NCBI RefSeq assembly: GCF_003885045.1
Contig: NZ_RHJS01000002.1
Span: 310,001-374,000, forward strand
Reading direction: 5' to 3'
Length of the DNA stretch: 64,000 nt
Source: Schaedlerella arabinosiphila
Lineage (GTDB): Bacteria > Bacillota > Clostridia > Lachnospirales > Lachnospiraceae
In this document: positions 1 to 8,081 of the stretch, piece after piece
Layout: every line of letters begins with the position of its first letter
Position numbering within the stretch: the first letter of the stretch is position 1
Program-made: the position numbers and the translations under genes
The notes under the pieces: model-generated
Database searches by the model: none
What the model was told of the DNA's origin: nothing
Seen by the model: the letters and a program-made list of their open reading frames with translations, nothing else

Positions 1-1466
1 GATCCCGCTTCATACACCGCTTCGCAGGTGAGCTGTACCCCCAGTTTTTTAAAGATTTTAATATCCACATCGGACAGCATAACGGAGGTATGGGCCTGAC
101 ATCCTTCCAGCGCGGGAAGCTGCTCCAGGGCCAGACGGGCATCCCGGCTGGTTGCCGCGCTTGCGGAAAGGGCAATCAGCACTTCATCCGTATGAAGCCG
201 CGGGTTTTTGCTTTTCAGATAATCCACTTTCAGCTTCTGGATGGGCTCAATGGACTCCGGAGAAAGGATATCCAGATCATGGGGCTGCCCGGCCAGTTCC
301 TTAATGGCATTTAAAAGCAGCGCTGCGGAGGCGCCCAAAAGGCTGCTGGTCTTCCCGGTGATCATCCGTCCGTCGGGAAGCTCCAGAGCTGCCGCCGGGG
401 CGCCGGTCTGTTCTGCGCGCACTAGGGCTGCCGCGACGACTTGCCGGTCGGCGGTGGAAATGCCGGCCTGGTTCATCAAAAGCTCCAGCTTTTGGGTTTC
501 CTCCTCCATGCAGTTCCCCCTTAATAAGGAGTTGAGGGAGGCAAAGTAACGCCGGAGGATCTCCTGGCAGGAGGCTTCCCGGCAGATCTGGTCGTCGCAG
601 ATACAGTTTCCGGCCATATTTACACCCATGTCGGTAGGCGATTTGTAAGGGCTTTTTCCGTAAATTTTTTCGAAAATCGTATTGAGCACCGGGAAAATCT
701 CCACGTCCCGGTTGTAGTTTACCGTGGTTTCCCCATAGGCTTCCAGATGGAACGGGTCGATCATATTGACATCATTCAGGTCCGCGGTGGCAGCCTCGTA
801 AGCCAGGTTGACCGGGTGCTTCAATGGGATGTTCCATATGGGAAATGTTTCAAACTTGGCATAGCCTGCATGAATCCCGCGTTTGTGCTCATGATATAGC
901 TGTGAAAGACAGGTGGCCATCTTTCCGCTGCCCGGTCCCGGCGCCGTAACGATGACGAGAGGACGGGTGGTCTGGATATACTCATTTTTTCCGAAGCCGT
1001 CTTCACTGACGATCAGCGGGATGTTGGACGGATACCCCGGGATATGGTAGTGGAGGTAGACACGGATGCCCAGATTTTCCAGCCGCCTTCGGAAAAGAAG
1101 GGCGCTGTCCTGCCCGGAATATTGTGTGATGGCAACGCTGCCCACATAGAGCCCGTGCTCATGAAAAGAGTCGATCAGCCGCAGGACGTCTGAGTCGTAG
1201 GTGATACCCAAATCCCCGCGTATTTTGTTTTTTTCAATATCCTTGGCGCTGATGACGATGATCAGCTCCGCCTGGCTGCTGAGCTGCTTGAGCATATGCA
1301 GCTTTGAATCCGGGGCGAATCCGGGAAGCACGCGGGAAGCGTGATAGTCATCGAACAGCTTTCCGCCAAATTCCAGATACAGCTTGTGGTCGAACTGCTC
1401 AATGCGATGTCGGATGTGCTCCGACTGTGTGCGTAGGTACTTTTCGTTATCAAATCCTGTTTTCAT
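1..1466 (-). CDS. DUF1846 (UPF0371) family protein, 3' end outside window
   Basis: The reverse-strand frame is open from an ATG at 1466 to the window edge (488 codons), so only the last few residues should be missing from a family of about 500 residues. The N-terminus carries the family hallmark: GFDNEKYL, a run of QSEHIRHRI, then KLYLEFGGKLFDDYHASRVLPGF. A glycine-rich P-loop-like stretch, APGPGSGKMAT, lies near residues 180-190, followed by HAGYAKFETFPIWN. The molecular function of DUF1846 is not established to my knowledge; the P-loop-like segment suggests nucleotide binding. It is divergent from ftsH, and a structured repeat lies between the two. The family call is firm; function is unknown. 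Confidence 0.9.
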   Translation of the reverse strand, partial: MKTGFDNEKYLRTQSEHIRHRIEQFDHKLYLEFGGKLFDDYHASRVLPGFAPDSKLHMLKQLSSQAELIIVISAKDIEKNKIRGDLGITYDSDVLRLIDSFHEHGLYVGSVAITQYSGQDSALLFRRRLENLGIRVYLHYHIPGYPSNIPLIVSEDGFGKNEYIQTTRPLVIVTAPGPGSGKMATCLSQLYHEHKRGIHAGYAKFETFPIWNIPLKHPVNLAYEAATADLNDVNMIDPFHLEAYGETTVNYNRDVEIFPVLNTIFEKIYGKSPYKSPTDMGVNMAGNCICDDQICREASCQEILRRYFASLNSLLRGNCMEEETQKLELLMNQAGISTADRQVVAAALVRAEQTGAPAAALELPDGRMITGKTSSLLGASAALLLNAIKELAGQPHDLDILSPESIEPIQKLKVDYLKSKNPRLHTDEVLIALSASAATSRDARLALEQLPALEGCQAHTSVMLSDVDIKIFKKLGVQLTCEAVYEAG

Positions 1467-1503
1467 AATGTTTTTCCTCGCGTCTGTTTATAATCTGACA
1501 ACT

Positions 1504-1585
1504 GCGGAACGCCCAACGACCCCAGACAGAGACTGCGAAAGCAGCGAATGGTCTGTGAAGCAGACAGGTCTGCGGTCTGCCGTTC
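1504..1585 (+). repeat. Structured dispersed repeat, copy 1
   Basis: The element starts with GCGGAACGCCCAA and can fold as a three-way junction. An outer stem pairs 1519-1527 with 1568-1576 (one mismatch). It encloses hairpin CTGC-GAAA-GCAG (1533-1544, GNRA-type loop) and hairpin GTCTGT-gaa-GCAGAC (1551-1565). A near-identical element lies on the opposite strand at 12471-12550, and a decayed candidate at 49309-49362. This copy lies between the divergent DUF1846 and ftsH genes, upstream of the ftsH promoter. Confidence 0.7.
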
Positions 1586-1652
1586 GATTGCAATATAAAT
1601 CTTAGTATACAACAAAAACCTGTGTTTTTACAATATTTTCATAATCTTTTAG

Positions 1653-1681
1653 TTGATTTATAACGAACCTGTACTTATAAT
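1653..1681 (+). promoter_or_regulatory. Sigma-A type promoter of ftsH
   Basis: A -35 box TTGATT (1653-1658) and a perfect -10 box TATAAT (1676-1681) are separated by 17 bp. The start codon of ftsH is 36 bases downstream of the -10 box. Confidence 0.75.
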
Positions 1682-1716
1682 ATAGGAGTGCAGTGGAATT
1701 TAGCAGGAGGAGCAGG

Positions 1717-3786
1717 ATGGATAACAAGAATAATAAGAATAATCCCAGGAACAATCGGCAGGGATGGGGCGTGATCCTTTTCACGACATTGCTGACCCTT
1801 TTTATTGTAATGGGACTTTATTCGCTGATGCAGGACAGAGATCCGGAAGAAATCAGCTATGATAAATTTTTAGGGCTGGTCGATGAGGGGAAGGTGGAAA
1901 AGGTTACCCTGGGTTCATCCCGTATTTATATTACCCTGAAGGAAGGCGTAAATAAGGAAGAAGAGAAAAAAGAAGGGAAGGATTCCCAGGATCAGGTGGA
2001 AGATCAGTTTCAGGATATGCGGGACAATCTGCTGAACCAGATGGAGGAAGCCACGGGACAGCGGGACGACCAGGAGCGGCCGCCGGATTACTTTACCGGG
2101 ACTGTACAGGATGACAACCTGCCGGATCGGCTGCTGGAGGCAGATGTAGAATTCGGACAGGAGATTCCGGATACGGCATCCATGATGATGATGGAGATCT
2201 TTATCACCGTGATACTGCCGCTTTTACTGCTGGGAATCCTGTTCAGCTTCGTGATGCGCAACATGACCAAGGGCGGCGGCATGATGGGGATCGGCAAGAG
2301 CAACGCCAAGGTCTATGTGGAGAAGGAGACAGGAGTCACCTTCCAGGATGTGGCGGGCCAGGATGAGGCCAAGGAGTCGCTCCAGGAGGTGGTGGATTTC
2401 CTCCATAACCCGGGAAAATATACGGGCATCGGGGCGAAGCTGCCCAAGGGCGCCCTGCTGGTGGGACCTCCGGGAACCGGCAAGACATTGCTGGCCAAGG
2501 CCGTGGCAGGCGAGGCCAAGGTGCCGTTTTTCTCCCTGTCCGGTTCTGCCTTTGTGGAGATGTATGTAGGCGTGGGCGCGTCCCGTGTCCGCGACCTGTT
2601 CAAACAGGCGCAGCAGATGGCGCCCTGTATCGTATTTATCGACGAGGTGGATGCCATCGGGAAGAGCCGTGACACCGCAATGGGCGGCGGCAATGACGAG
2701 CGGGAGCAGACGCTGAACCAGCTTCTTGCGGAGATGGACGGATTTGACACGAATAAGGGACTGTTGCTGCTGGCGGCTACCAACCGTCCGGAGATCCTTG
2801 ATCCGGCGCTTCTCAGGCCGGGACGTTTTGACCGGAGGATCATCGTGGATAAGCCGGACCTGAAAGGCCGTGTGGATACGCTGAAGGTGCATTCCAAGGA
2901 TGTGAAGATGGATGAGACGGTGGATCTGGAAGCCATCGCGCTGGCGACCTCGGGAGCCGTGGGATCGGATCTGGCCAATATGATCAACGAGGCGGCCATC
3001 AACGCCGTAAAGAACGGGAGACAGGTGGTCAGCCAGAAGGATCTGTTTGACGCCGTGGAAGTGGTGCTGGTGGGCAAAGAGAAGAAGGACCGCATCATGA
3101 GCGAGGAGGAACGCCGGATTGTGTCCTATCATGAGGTGGGCCATGCGCTGGTCAGCGCCCTGCAGAAGGATGCGGAGCCGGTGCAGAAGATCACCATCGT
3201 GCCCAGGACCATGGGTGCTCTGGGTTACGTGATGCAGACGCCGGAGGAAGAGAAGTTCCTCAATACCAAGAAGGAACTGGAGGCCATGCTGGTGGGAATG
3301 CTTGCAGGCCGTGCGGCGGAGGAGATCGTATTTGAGACGGTTACCACCGGGGCGTCCAATGATATAGAAAAGGCGACCAAGATCGCCCGGGAGATGATCA
3401 CCCAGTACGGGATGTCGGAGAAATTCGGACTGATCGGCCTGGAATCCGTGCAGCACCGATACCTGGACGGCCGTGCAGTGATGAACTGCGGGGACGCGAC
3501 AGCGGCAGAGATCGACGCGGAAGTCATGCTGATGCTGAAAAACGCATACGAAGAGGCGAAGCGCCTGCTGCAGGAGAACCGGGAAGCGCTGGATAAGATC
3601 GCGGAATTTCTGATTGAGAAGGAGACCATCACCGGCAAAGAGTTCATGAAGATTTTCCGGGAAGTCAAAGGCATTCCGGAACCCCTGGAGTCCGAAGAGG
3701 GAAAAGAAAAGAAGGAAAACCGGATCGCCATGCGTCCGGTGGAGCGTTTGGAACAAAAAGAAGAACCGGATGCTGAAGTGTGGTAA
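1717..3786 (+). CDS. ftsH: ATP-dependent zinc metalloprotease FtsH
   Basis: Membrane-anchored AAA+ protease of 689 residues that degrades misfolded membrane proteins and regulatory proteins. Visible features in order: first membrane helix about 18-38; an unusually acidic extracytoplasmic loop about 75-155, rich in E, D, K and Q; second helix about 157-180; Walker A GPPGTGKT (250-257); Walker [14 protein letters not shown] region with RPGRFDRR; and the zinc site HEVGH (472-476). The C-terminal tail is charged. The ATG at 1717 is preferred over an upstream in-frame start because GGAGG sits six bases before it. A sigma-A promoter and a terminator bracket the gene, so it is probably monocistronic. 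Confidence 0.97.
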   Translation: MDNKNNKNNPRNNRQGWGVILFTTLLTLFIVMGLYSLMQDRDPEEISYDKFLGLVDEGKVEKVTLGSSRIYITLKEGVNKEEEKKEGKDSQDQVEDQFQDMRDNLLNQMEEATGQRDDQERPPDYFTGTVQDDNLPDRLLEADVEFGQEIPDTASMMMMEIFITVILPLLLLGILFSFVMRNMTKGGGMMGIGKSNAKVYVEKETGVTFQDVAGQDEAKESLQEVVDFLHNPGKYTGIGAKLPKGALLVGPPGTGKTLLAKAVAGEAKVPFFSLSGSAFVEMYVGVGASRVRDLFKQAQQMAPCIVFIDEVDAIGKSRDTAMGGGNDEREQTLNQLLAEMDGFDTNKGLLLLAATNRPEILDPALLRPGRFDRRIIVDKPDLKGRVDTLKVHSKDVKMDETVDLEAIALATSGAVGSDLANMINEAAINAVKNGRQVVSQKDLFDAVEVVLVGKEKKDRIMSEEERRIVSYHEVGHALVSALQKDAEPVQKITIVPRTMGALGYVMQTPEEEKFLNTKKELEAMLVGMLAGRAAEEIVFETVTTGASNDIEKATKIAREMITQYGMSEKFGLIGLESVQHRYLDGRAVMNCGDATAAEIDAEVMLMLKNAYEEAKRLLQENREALDKIAEFLIEKETITGKEFMKIFREVKGIPEPLESEEGKEKKENRIAMRPVERLEQKEEPDAEVW

Positions 3787-3791
3787 AATAA

Positions 3792-3831
3792 CAGGCAGGG
3801 ATGAAGTCATGGATCTCTGCCTGATTTTTTT
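3792..3831 (+). terminator. Intrinsic terminator of ftsH
   Basis: CAGGCAG (3792-3798) pairs with CTGCCTG (3817-3823) and is followed by a run of seven T residues. Confidence 0.75.
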
Positions 3832-3935
3832 AGGGGGCGGATTCCTGGCGGATGTGGCAGAAGCAAATCTGCAAAGGCCGGGGACAGATCCTCAGGGGAC
3901 AAGACTATATAAAAAGGGAAAGTGAAACACGGGGC

Positions 3936-5786
3936 ATGGAAGAATATAATTTTGATATTGTGGAAGAATTAAAGAAGCTGCCGGCCAGACCGGGCGTCTA
4001 TCTGATGCATGACGAGAAGGATCAGATCATCTATGTAGGCAAGGCGATCAGCCTGAAAAACCGGGTGCGGCAGTATTTTCAGTCCAGCCGGAACAAGGGC
4101 ATCAAGATCGAGCAGATGGTGACCCACATCCGGCGGTTCGAATACATCGTGACGGACTCCGAGCTGGAAGCCCTGGTGCTGGAATGCAATCTGATCAAGG
4201 AGCACAGGCCGAAGTACAACACCATGCTGATGGACGACAAAGCCTATCCTTTCATCAAGGTGACGGTTAACGAGCCATTTCCCAGGGTGATGCTGGCAAG
4301 GAACGTGGTGAAGGACAAGGCAAAATATTTCGGGCCTTACACCAGCGGCCAGGCGGTGCGGGACACCATTGAGCTGCTCCACAAGCTGTATCATCTCCGG
4401 AGCTGCAACCGGAATCTGCCGAAGGACACAGGAAAGGAGCGGGCCTGCTTAAACTACCACATCCGGCAGTGCGACGCGCCCTGCCAGGGATGCATTTCCC
4501 AGGAGGAGTACGCAAAAGCGGTCTCAGAGGTGGTACGGTTTCTGAACGGGCATTATGAGGGGATTCTCTCGGAGCTGGAAGGGAAGATGAACGCGGCTTC
4601 GGAAGCGCTGGAATTTGAGAAGGCCATTGAGTACCGGGAACTGCTGAACAGTGTGAAAAAGGTGTCCCAGAAGCAGAAGATCACGGACACCGGCGGGGAG
4701 GACCGGGATATCCTGGCGGCGGCCACAGAGGAAGAGGACGCGGTTGTACAGGTCTTTTTCATCCGGGGCGGCAGGCTTATCGGCCGGGACCATTTTTATC
4801 TGCGGATCTCCAAAGAGGAATCCATCGGCAGTATCCTGGACAGCTTCATCAAGCAGTATTACGGAGGGACTCCCTTTATTCCGGGAGAGCTGGTGCTGCC
4901 GGAGGAGCCGGAGGACCGGGAGCTGATTGAGGAGTGGCTTTCCGGAAGGCGGGGCTCGAAGGTCACGCTCCGGGTTCCGAAAAAAGGAACCAAGGAAAAG
5001 CTGGTGGAGCTGGCGGTGAGCAACGCGCAGCTTGTATTGAGCAAGGACAAGGAACGACTCAAGCGGGAGGAAGGGCGCACCATCGGGGCGGTGAAGGAGA
5101 TCGCCGGGTTGCTGGGACTCAAGGGGATCAGCCGGATGGAAGCCTTTGACATTTCCAATACCAACGGATTTGAGTCCGTGGGTTCCATGGTGGTCTACGA
5201 ACGGGGAAAACCAAAGCGCAATGATTACCGGAAGTTCAAGATCAAGGGCATCAAGGGTGCGGACGACTATGGAAGCATGCGGGAGGTGCTCACAAGGCGG
5301 TTTACCCACGGGCTTCGGGAGCGGGAGGAAAGCAGGGAGCTGGGCGGATTTACCACCTTTCCGGATCTGATCCTGATGGACGGCGGAAAGGGCCAGGTCA
5401 ACGTGGCGCTGCAGGTTCTGGAAAGCCTGCATCTGGACATTCCGGTGTGCGGCATGGTCAAGGACGACCACCACAGGACCCGGGGGCTGTATTATCAGAA
5501 TGAGGAGATCCCCATTGACCGGTCTTCCCAGGCATTTCTTCTGGTGACCAGGATTCAGGATGAGGCCCACCGGTTTGCAATCGAGTATCACAAGCAGCTC
5601 CGGGGGAAAGGGCAGGTTCATTCCATACTGGACGATATCCCGGGAATCGGGCCTGCCAGGCGGAAGGCGCTGATGCGCGAATTTGCCAGTCTGGATGAGA
5701 TCAAGGCGGCTACTGCCGAGCGTCTGGCCCAGATTCCGGAAATGAATGAAAAAGCGGCGGAATCCGTGTACAAATTCTTTCATTAA
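3936..5786 (+). CDS. uvrC: Excinuclease ABC subunit C (UvrC)
   Basis: Nucleotide excision repair endonuclease that makes both incisions around lesions in the UvrB-DNA complex. The 616 residues match the usual family length. An N-terminal GIY-YIG domain is seen at about 15-95 (PGVYLM, then IIYVGKA and LKNRVRQYF). Four cysteines of the [18 protein letters not shown] type follow, then the UVR motif [11 protein letters not shown], the RNase H-like endonuclease core ([19 protein letters not shown]) and C-terminal helix-hairpin-helix motifs ([14 protein letters not shown]). The frame is open further upstream, but the family begins at the ATG at 3936. It lies immediately upstream of hprK, a common arrangement in clostridia. 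Confidence 0.96.
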   Translation: MEEYNFDIVEELKKLPARPGVYLMHDEKDQIIYVGKAISLKNRVRQYFQSSRNKGIKIEQMVTHIRRFEYIVTDSELEALVLECNLIKEHRPKYNTMLMDDKAYPFIKVTVNEPFPRVMLARNVVKDKAKYFGPYTSGQAVRDTIELLHKLYHLRSCNRNLPKDTGKERACLNYHIRQCDAPCQGCISQEEYAKAVSEVVRFLNGHYEGILSELEGKMNAASEALEFEKAIEYRELLNSVKKVSQKQKITDTGGEDRDILAAATEEEDAVVQVFFIRGGRLIGRDHFYLRISKEESIGSILDSFIKQYYGGTPFIPGELVLPEEPEDRELIEEWLSGRRGSKVTLRVPKKGTKEKLVELAVSNAQLVLSKDKERLKREEGRTIGAVKEIAGLLGLKGISRMEAFDISNTNGFESVGSMVVYERGKPKRNDYRKFKIKGIKGADDYGSMREVLTRRFTHGLREREESRELGGFTTFPDLILMDGGKGQVNVALQVLESLHLDIPVCGMVKDDHHRTRGLYYQNEEIPIDRSSQAFLLVTRIQDEAHRFAIEYHKQLRGKGQVHSILDDIPGIGPARRKALMREFASLDEIKAATAERLAQIPEMNEKAAESVYKFFH

Positions 5787-5929
5787 TGATATACTATAAG
5801 GTGCAGTGGGCGAAGCGGCAGGATTGTGCTTCGCCGGGAAAAGATAAGAACTGCCGTGACGTGGTTTGCCGGATGTTCCCAAGGCGGCGGCCGATGCATG
5901 ACAGTTCCCAAGAAAGGAAAAAAATAAAG

Positions 5930-6859
5930 ATGGGACAAGGCGTTAAGATTAGCGAGCTGGCGGAGAAAATGGGTTTAAAGAACCTGACTCCTACCGTGGA
6001 TCTTGCAGACAAGCGGATCACTGTTCCGGAAGTAAACCGGCCGGCATTACAGCTTACAGGGTTTTTTGATCATTTTGCGTATGACAGGGTGCAGATTGTT
6101 GGATATGTGGAGTATACCTATCTCCAGACACTGGAGGAAGACCGGAAGCAGCAGATTTATGACGAACTGCTGTCGCGCCAGGTGCCGTGTATCGTATTCA
6201 GCCGCAACCTGGAGCCGGAAGAAGAGCTTCTGGAGCTTGCCCGCAGCAGGGACATCCCCGTGATGCAGACTTCCAGACAGACCAGTGCTTTTATGGGGGA
6301 ACTGATCCGCTGGATGAATGTGAAGCTGGCTCCCTGCATTACGATCCATGGAGTACTGGTGGACGTATACGGCGTCGGCGTGCTGATCATGGGGGAAAGC
6401 GGAATTGGAAAGAGCGAAGCGGCTCTGGAGCTGATTAAGAGGGGGCACCGTCTTGTGACAGATGATGTGGTTGAGATCCGGAAGGTCAGCGATGACACGC
6501 TGGTTGGTTCGGCTCCGGATATCACCAAGCATTTCATCGAACTCCGGGGTATCGGGATTGTGGATGTAAAATCCATGTTCGGTGTACAGTGTGTCCGTGA
6601 GACACAGAATATCGACCTGGTGATCACACTGGAAGAATGGAACCGGGATAAGGAGTATGACCGTCTGGGACTGGAAGAGAACTATACGGAATTTTTGGGG
6701 AACAAGGTTGTCTGCCACAGCATCCCCATCCGTCCGGGGCGGAACCTTCCGATCATCATGGAATCCGCAGCGGTCAACCACAGGCAGAAGAAGATGGGAT
6801 ACAATGCCGCGCAGGAACTGTACAAGCGGGTACAGGAGAATCTCGTAAGAAAAGGATAG
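5930..6859 (+). CDS. hprK: HPr kinase/phosphorylase
   Basis: Bifunctional enzyme that phosphorylates Ser46 of HPr using ATP or pyrophosphate and reverses the reaction, driving carbon catabolite control in Firmicutes. The protein is 309 residues, the normal length. The N-terminal domain is followed by the P-loop GESGIGKS (155-162) and the capping signature around LRGIGIVDVKSMFG. The chosen ATG at 5930 gives the standard MGQGVKISELAEK start; the open frame extends back to the uvrC stop but that stretch has no family character. It is followed after 12 bases by a ROK glucokinase, so sugar phosphorylation and carbon control are probably co-transcribed. Confidence 0.95.
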   Translation: MGQGVKISELAEKMGLKNLTPTVDLADKRITVPEVNRPALQLTGFFDHFAYDRVQIVGYVEYTYLQTLEEDRKQQIYDELLSRQVPCIVFSRNLEPEEELLELARSRDIPVMQTSRQTSAFMGELIRWMNVKLAPCITIHGVLVDVYGVGVLIMGESGIGKSEAALELIKRGHRLVTDDVVEIRKVSDDTLVGSAPDITKHFIELRGIGIVDVKSMFGVQCVRETQNIDLVITLEEWNRDKEYDRLGLEENYTEFLGNKVVCHSIPIRPGRNLPIIMESAAVNHRQKKMGYNAAQELYKRVQENLVRKG

Positions 6860-6871
6860 GAGAGGGAAGTC

Positions 6872-7807
6872 ATGAAGTATTGTTATGGAGTAGATATCGG
6901 CGGAACGACTGTAAAGATGGGATTATTCGAAGAGACGGGCAAGATTCTGGATAAGTGGGAGATCGTAACCAGGATAGAGGACGAAGGAAAGGCCATCCTG
7001 CCGGATATCGCCGCGTCGATTCTGGAAAAGACACAGGCCCATGGGCTGGAGAAGTCCGAGATTCTTGGGATCGGTGCGGGAGTCCCCGCGCCGGTGACGG
7101 CCGAAGGCGTGGTCAACGGGAGTGCAAACCTGGGCTGGAACTACAAGGAAGTGAAGCGGGAACTGGAAGAACTGACCGGAATGGACGCGCTGATCGGCAA
7201 TGACGCCAATGTCGCAGCGCTGGGCGAGATGTGGAAAGGCGGAGGGGCAGGACAGAAGAATCTGGTCATGATCACCCTGGGCACCGGAGTCGGCGGCGGC
7301 GTGATCGTCAATGGAAAGGTGATCACAGGGGAGCACGGCGCAGGCGGCGAGGTGGGCCATATCTGCGTGAACTACGACGAGACGGATGTCTGCGGCTGCG
7401 GAAACCGGGGCTGTCTGGAGCAGTATGCTTCCGCTACCGGGATCGTCCGGCTGGCGAAGAAGCGTCTGGCAGTGGAAACAAGAGATACGGTACTGAAAAA
7501 AGAAAGCGTCACGGCCAAGGACGTGTTTGATGCGGTCAAGGCAGGAGATGCGGTGGCTGTCAGCGTTGCGGAGGAGTTTGGGAGATACCTGGCCAGCGGC
7601 CTGATCAATCTTGCGGTGATTGCGGATCCGGCTGTCTTTGTGATCGGCGGCGGGGTATCCAAGGCCGGAGAGGTTCTCATTCCGTTTATCCAAAAGCCGT
7701 ACAGGGAAAAGGCATTCTTTTCTAATCGGGAAATAGAGTTTAAGCTTGCGACGTTGGGCAACGATGCCGGGATCTGCGGAGCGGCCAAAATGATACTGGA
7801 TGCTTAA
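6872..7807 (+). CDS. ROK family glucokinase
   Basis: Cytoplasmic sugar kinase, most likely ATP-dependent glucokinase (glucose to glucose-6-phosphate). The 311-residue protein has the N-terminal phosphate-binding loop GVDIGGTTVK, the catalytic segment IGNDANVAALGE, the adenosine-binding run LGTGVGGGVIVNG, and the ROK zinc signature with EVGHICVNY and CGCGNRGCLEQ. GGAGAGGGA precedes the ATG, 12 bases after hprK. Other ROK proteins act on fructose or N-acetylmannosamine, but the absence of an N-terminal helix-turn-helix argues for an enzyme rather than a regulator. A strong terminator follows. Confidence 0.9.
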   Translation: MKYCYGVDIGGTTVKMGLFEETGKILDKWEIVTRIEDEGKAILPDIAASILEKTQAHGLEKSEILGIGAGVPAPVTAEGVVNGSANLGWNYKEVKRELEELTGMDALIGNDANVAALGEMWKGGGAGQKNLVMITLGTGVGGGVIVNGKVITGEHGAGGEVGHICVNYDETDVCGCGNRGCLEQYASATGIVRLAKKRLAVETRDTVLKKESVTAKDVFDAVKAGDAVAVSVAEEFGRYLASGLINLAVIADPAVFVIGGGVSKAGEVLIPFIQKPYREKAFFSNREIEFKLATLGNDAGICGAAKMILDA

Positions 7808-7826
7808 GCGGCATTACATATATGTT

Positions 7827-7857
7827 AAAAGACCTGTCACCGGCAGGTCTTTTGCAT
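7827..7857 (+). terminator. Intrinsic terminator after the glucokinase gene
   Basis: AAAAGACCTG (7827-7836) pairs perfectly with CAGGTCTTTT (7844-7853) around a seven-base loop. The stem ends in a U run and can act on both strands. Confidence 0.8.
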
Positions 7858-7865
7858 ACCATCAT

Positions 7866-7940
7866 ATGCAGAAAAGCTGCCGGCGGCAGGGTTTCTGCAT
7901 TCACGGTATACAAAAAGGCTGTCGGCGGCAGGATTTCTAT
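7866..7940 (+). repeat. Two tandem imperfect hairpin repeats
   Basis: ATGCAGAAA (7866-7874) pairs with TTTCTGCAT (7892-7900) around an inner CTGCC/GGCAG stem. About 45 bases later (near 7909-7942) a degenerate second copy shares the core GGCGGCAGG and a trailing TTTCT. Both resemble the terminator stem just upstream, suggesting local duplication of a hairpin. They lie in the gap between the glucokinase and penicillin-binding protein genes. Confidence 0.45.
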
Positions 7941-8022
7941 ATGTGAGAAAATGAAAAAAAGCGCGTGATTTCGAAAGATTTTCTTAAATTTCCTAATATA
8001 TATGAACTTTTTGTTTTTTTTC

Positions 8023-8051
8023 TTTATTTAGAAAAATAAATTTGGTATAAT
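8023..8051 (+). promoter_or_regulatory. Promoter of the penicillin-binding protein gene
   Basis: An extended -10 element, TGGTATAAT with TATAAT at 8046-8051, is paired with a weak -35 TTTATT (8023-8028) at a 17 bp spacing. The upstream DNA is strongly A/T rich, which could act as an UP element. The start codon is 30 bases downstream. Confidence 0.6.
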
Positions 8052-8081
8052 AAACAGCATGTATAAAGGAGGGTAGGATTC

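Noticed and set aside
1479..1600. tRNA-like cloverleaf at the structured repeat
   Set aside because: Although it folds as a junction, it has no TTC loop, no anticodon arm of proper size and no CCA-type acceptor; it is a repeat, not a tRNA.
2224..3810. Long reverse-strand open frame opposite ftsH
   Set aside because: It mirrors a certain gene, has no ribosome site, and is rich in His, Leu and Arg as expected for antisense of a G/C-biased gene. The same applies to long antisense frames over uvrC, fbp, secA, typA and lon.
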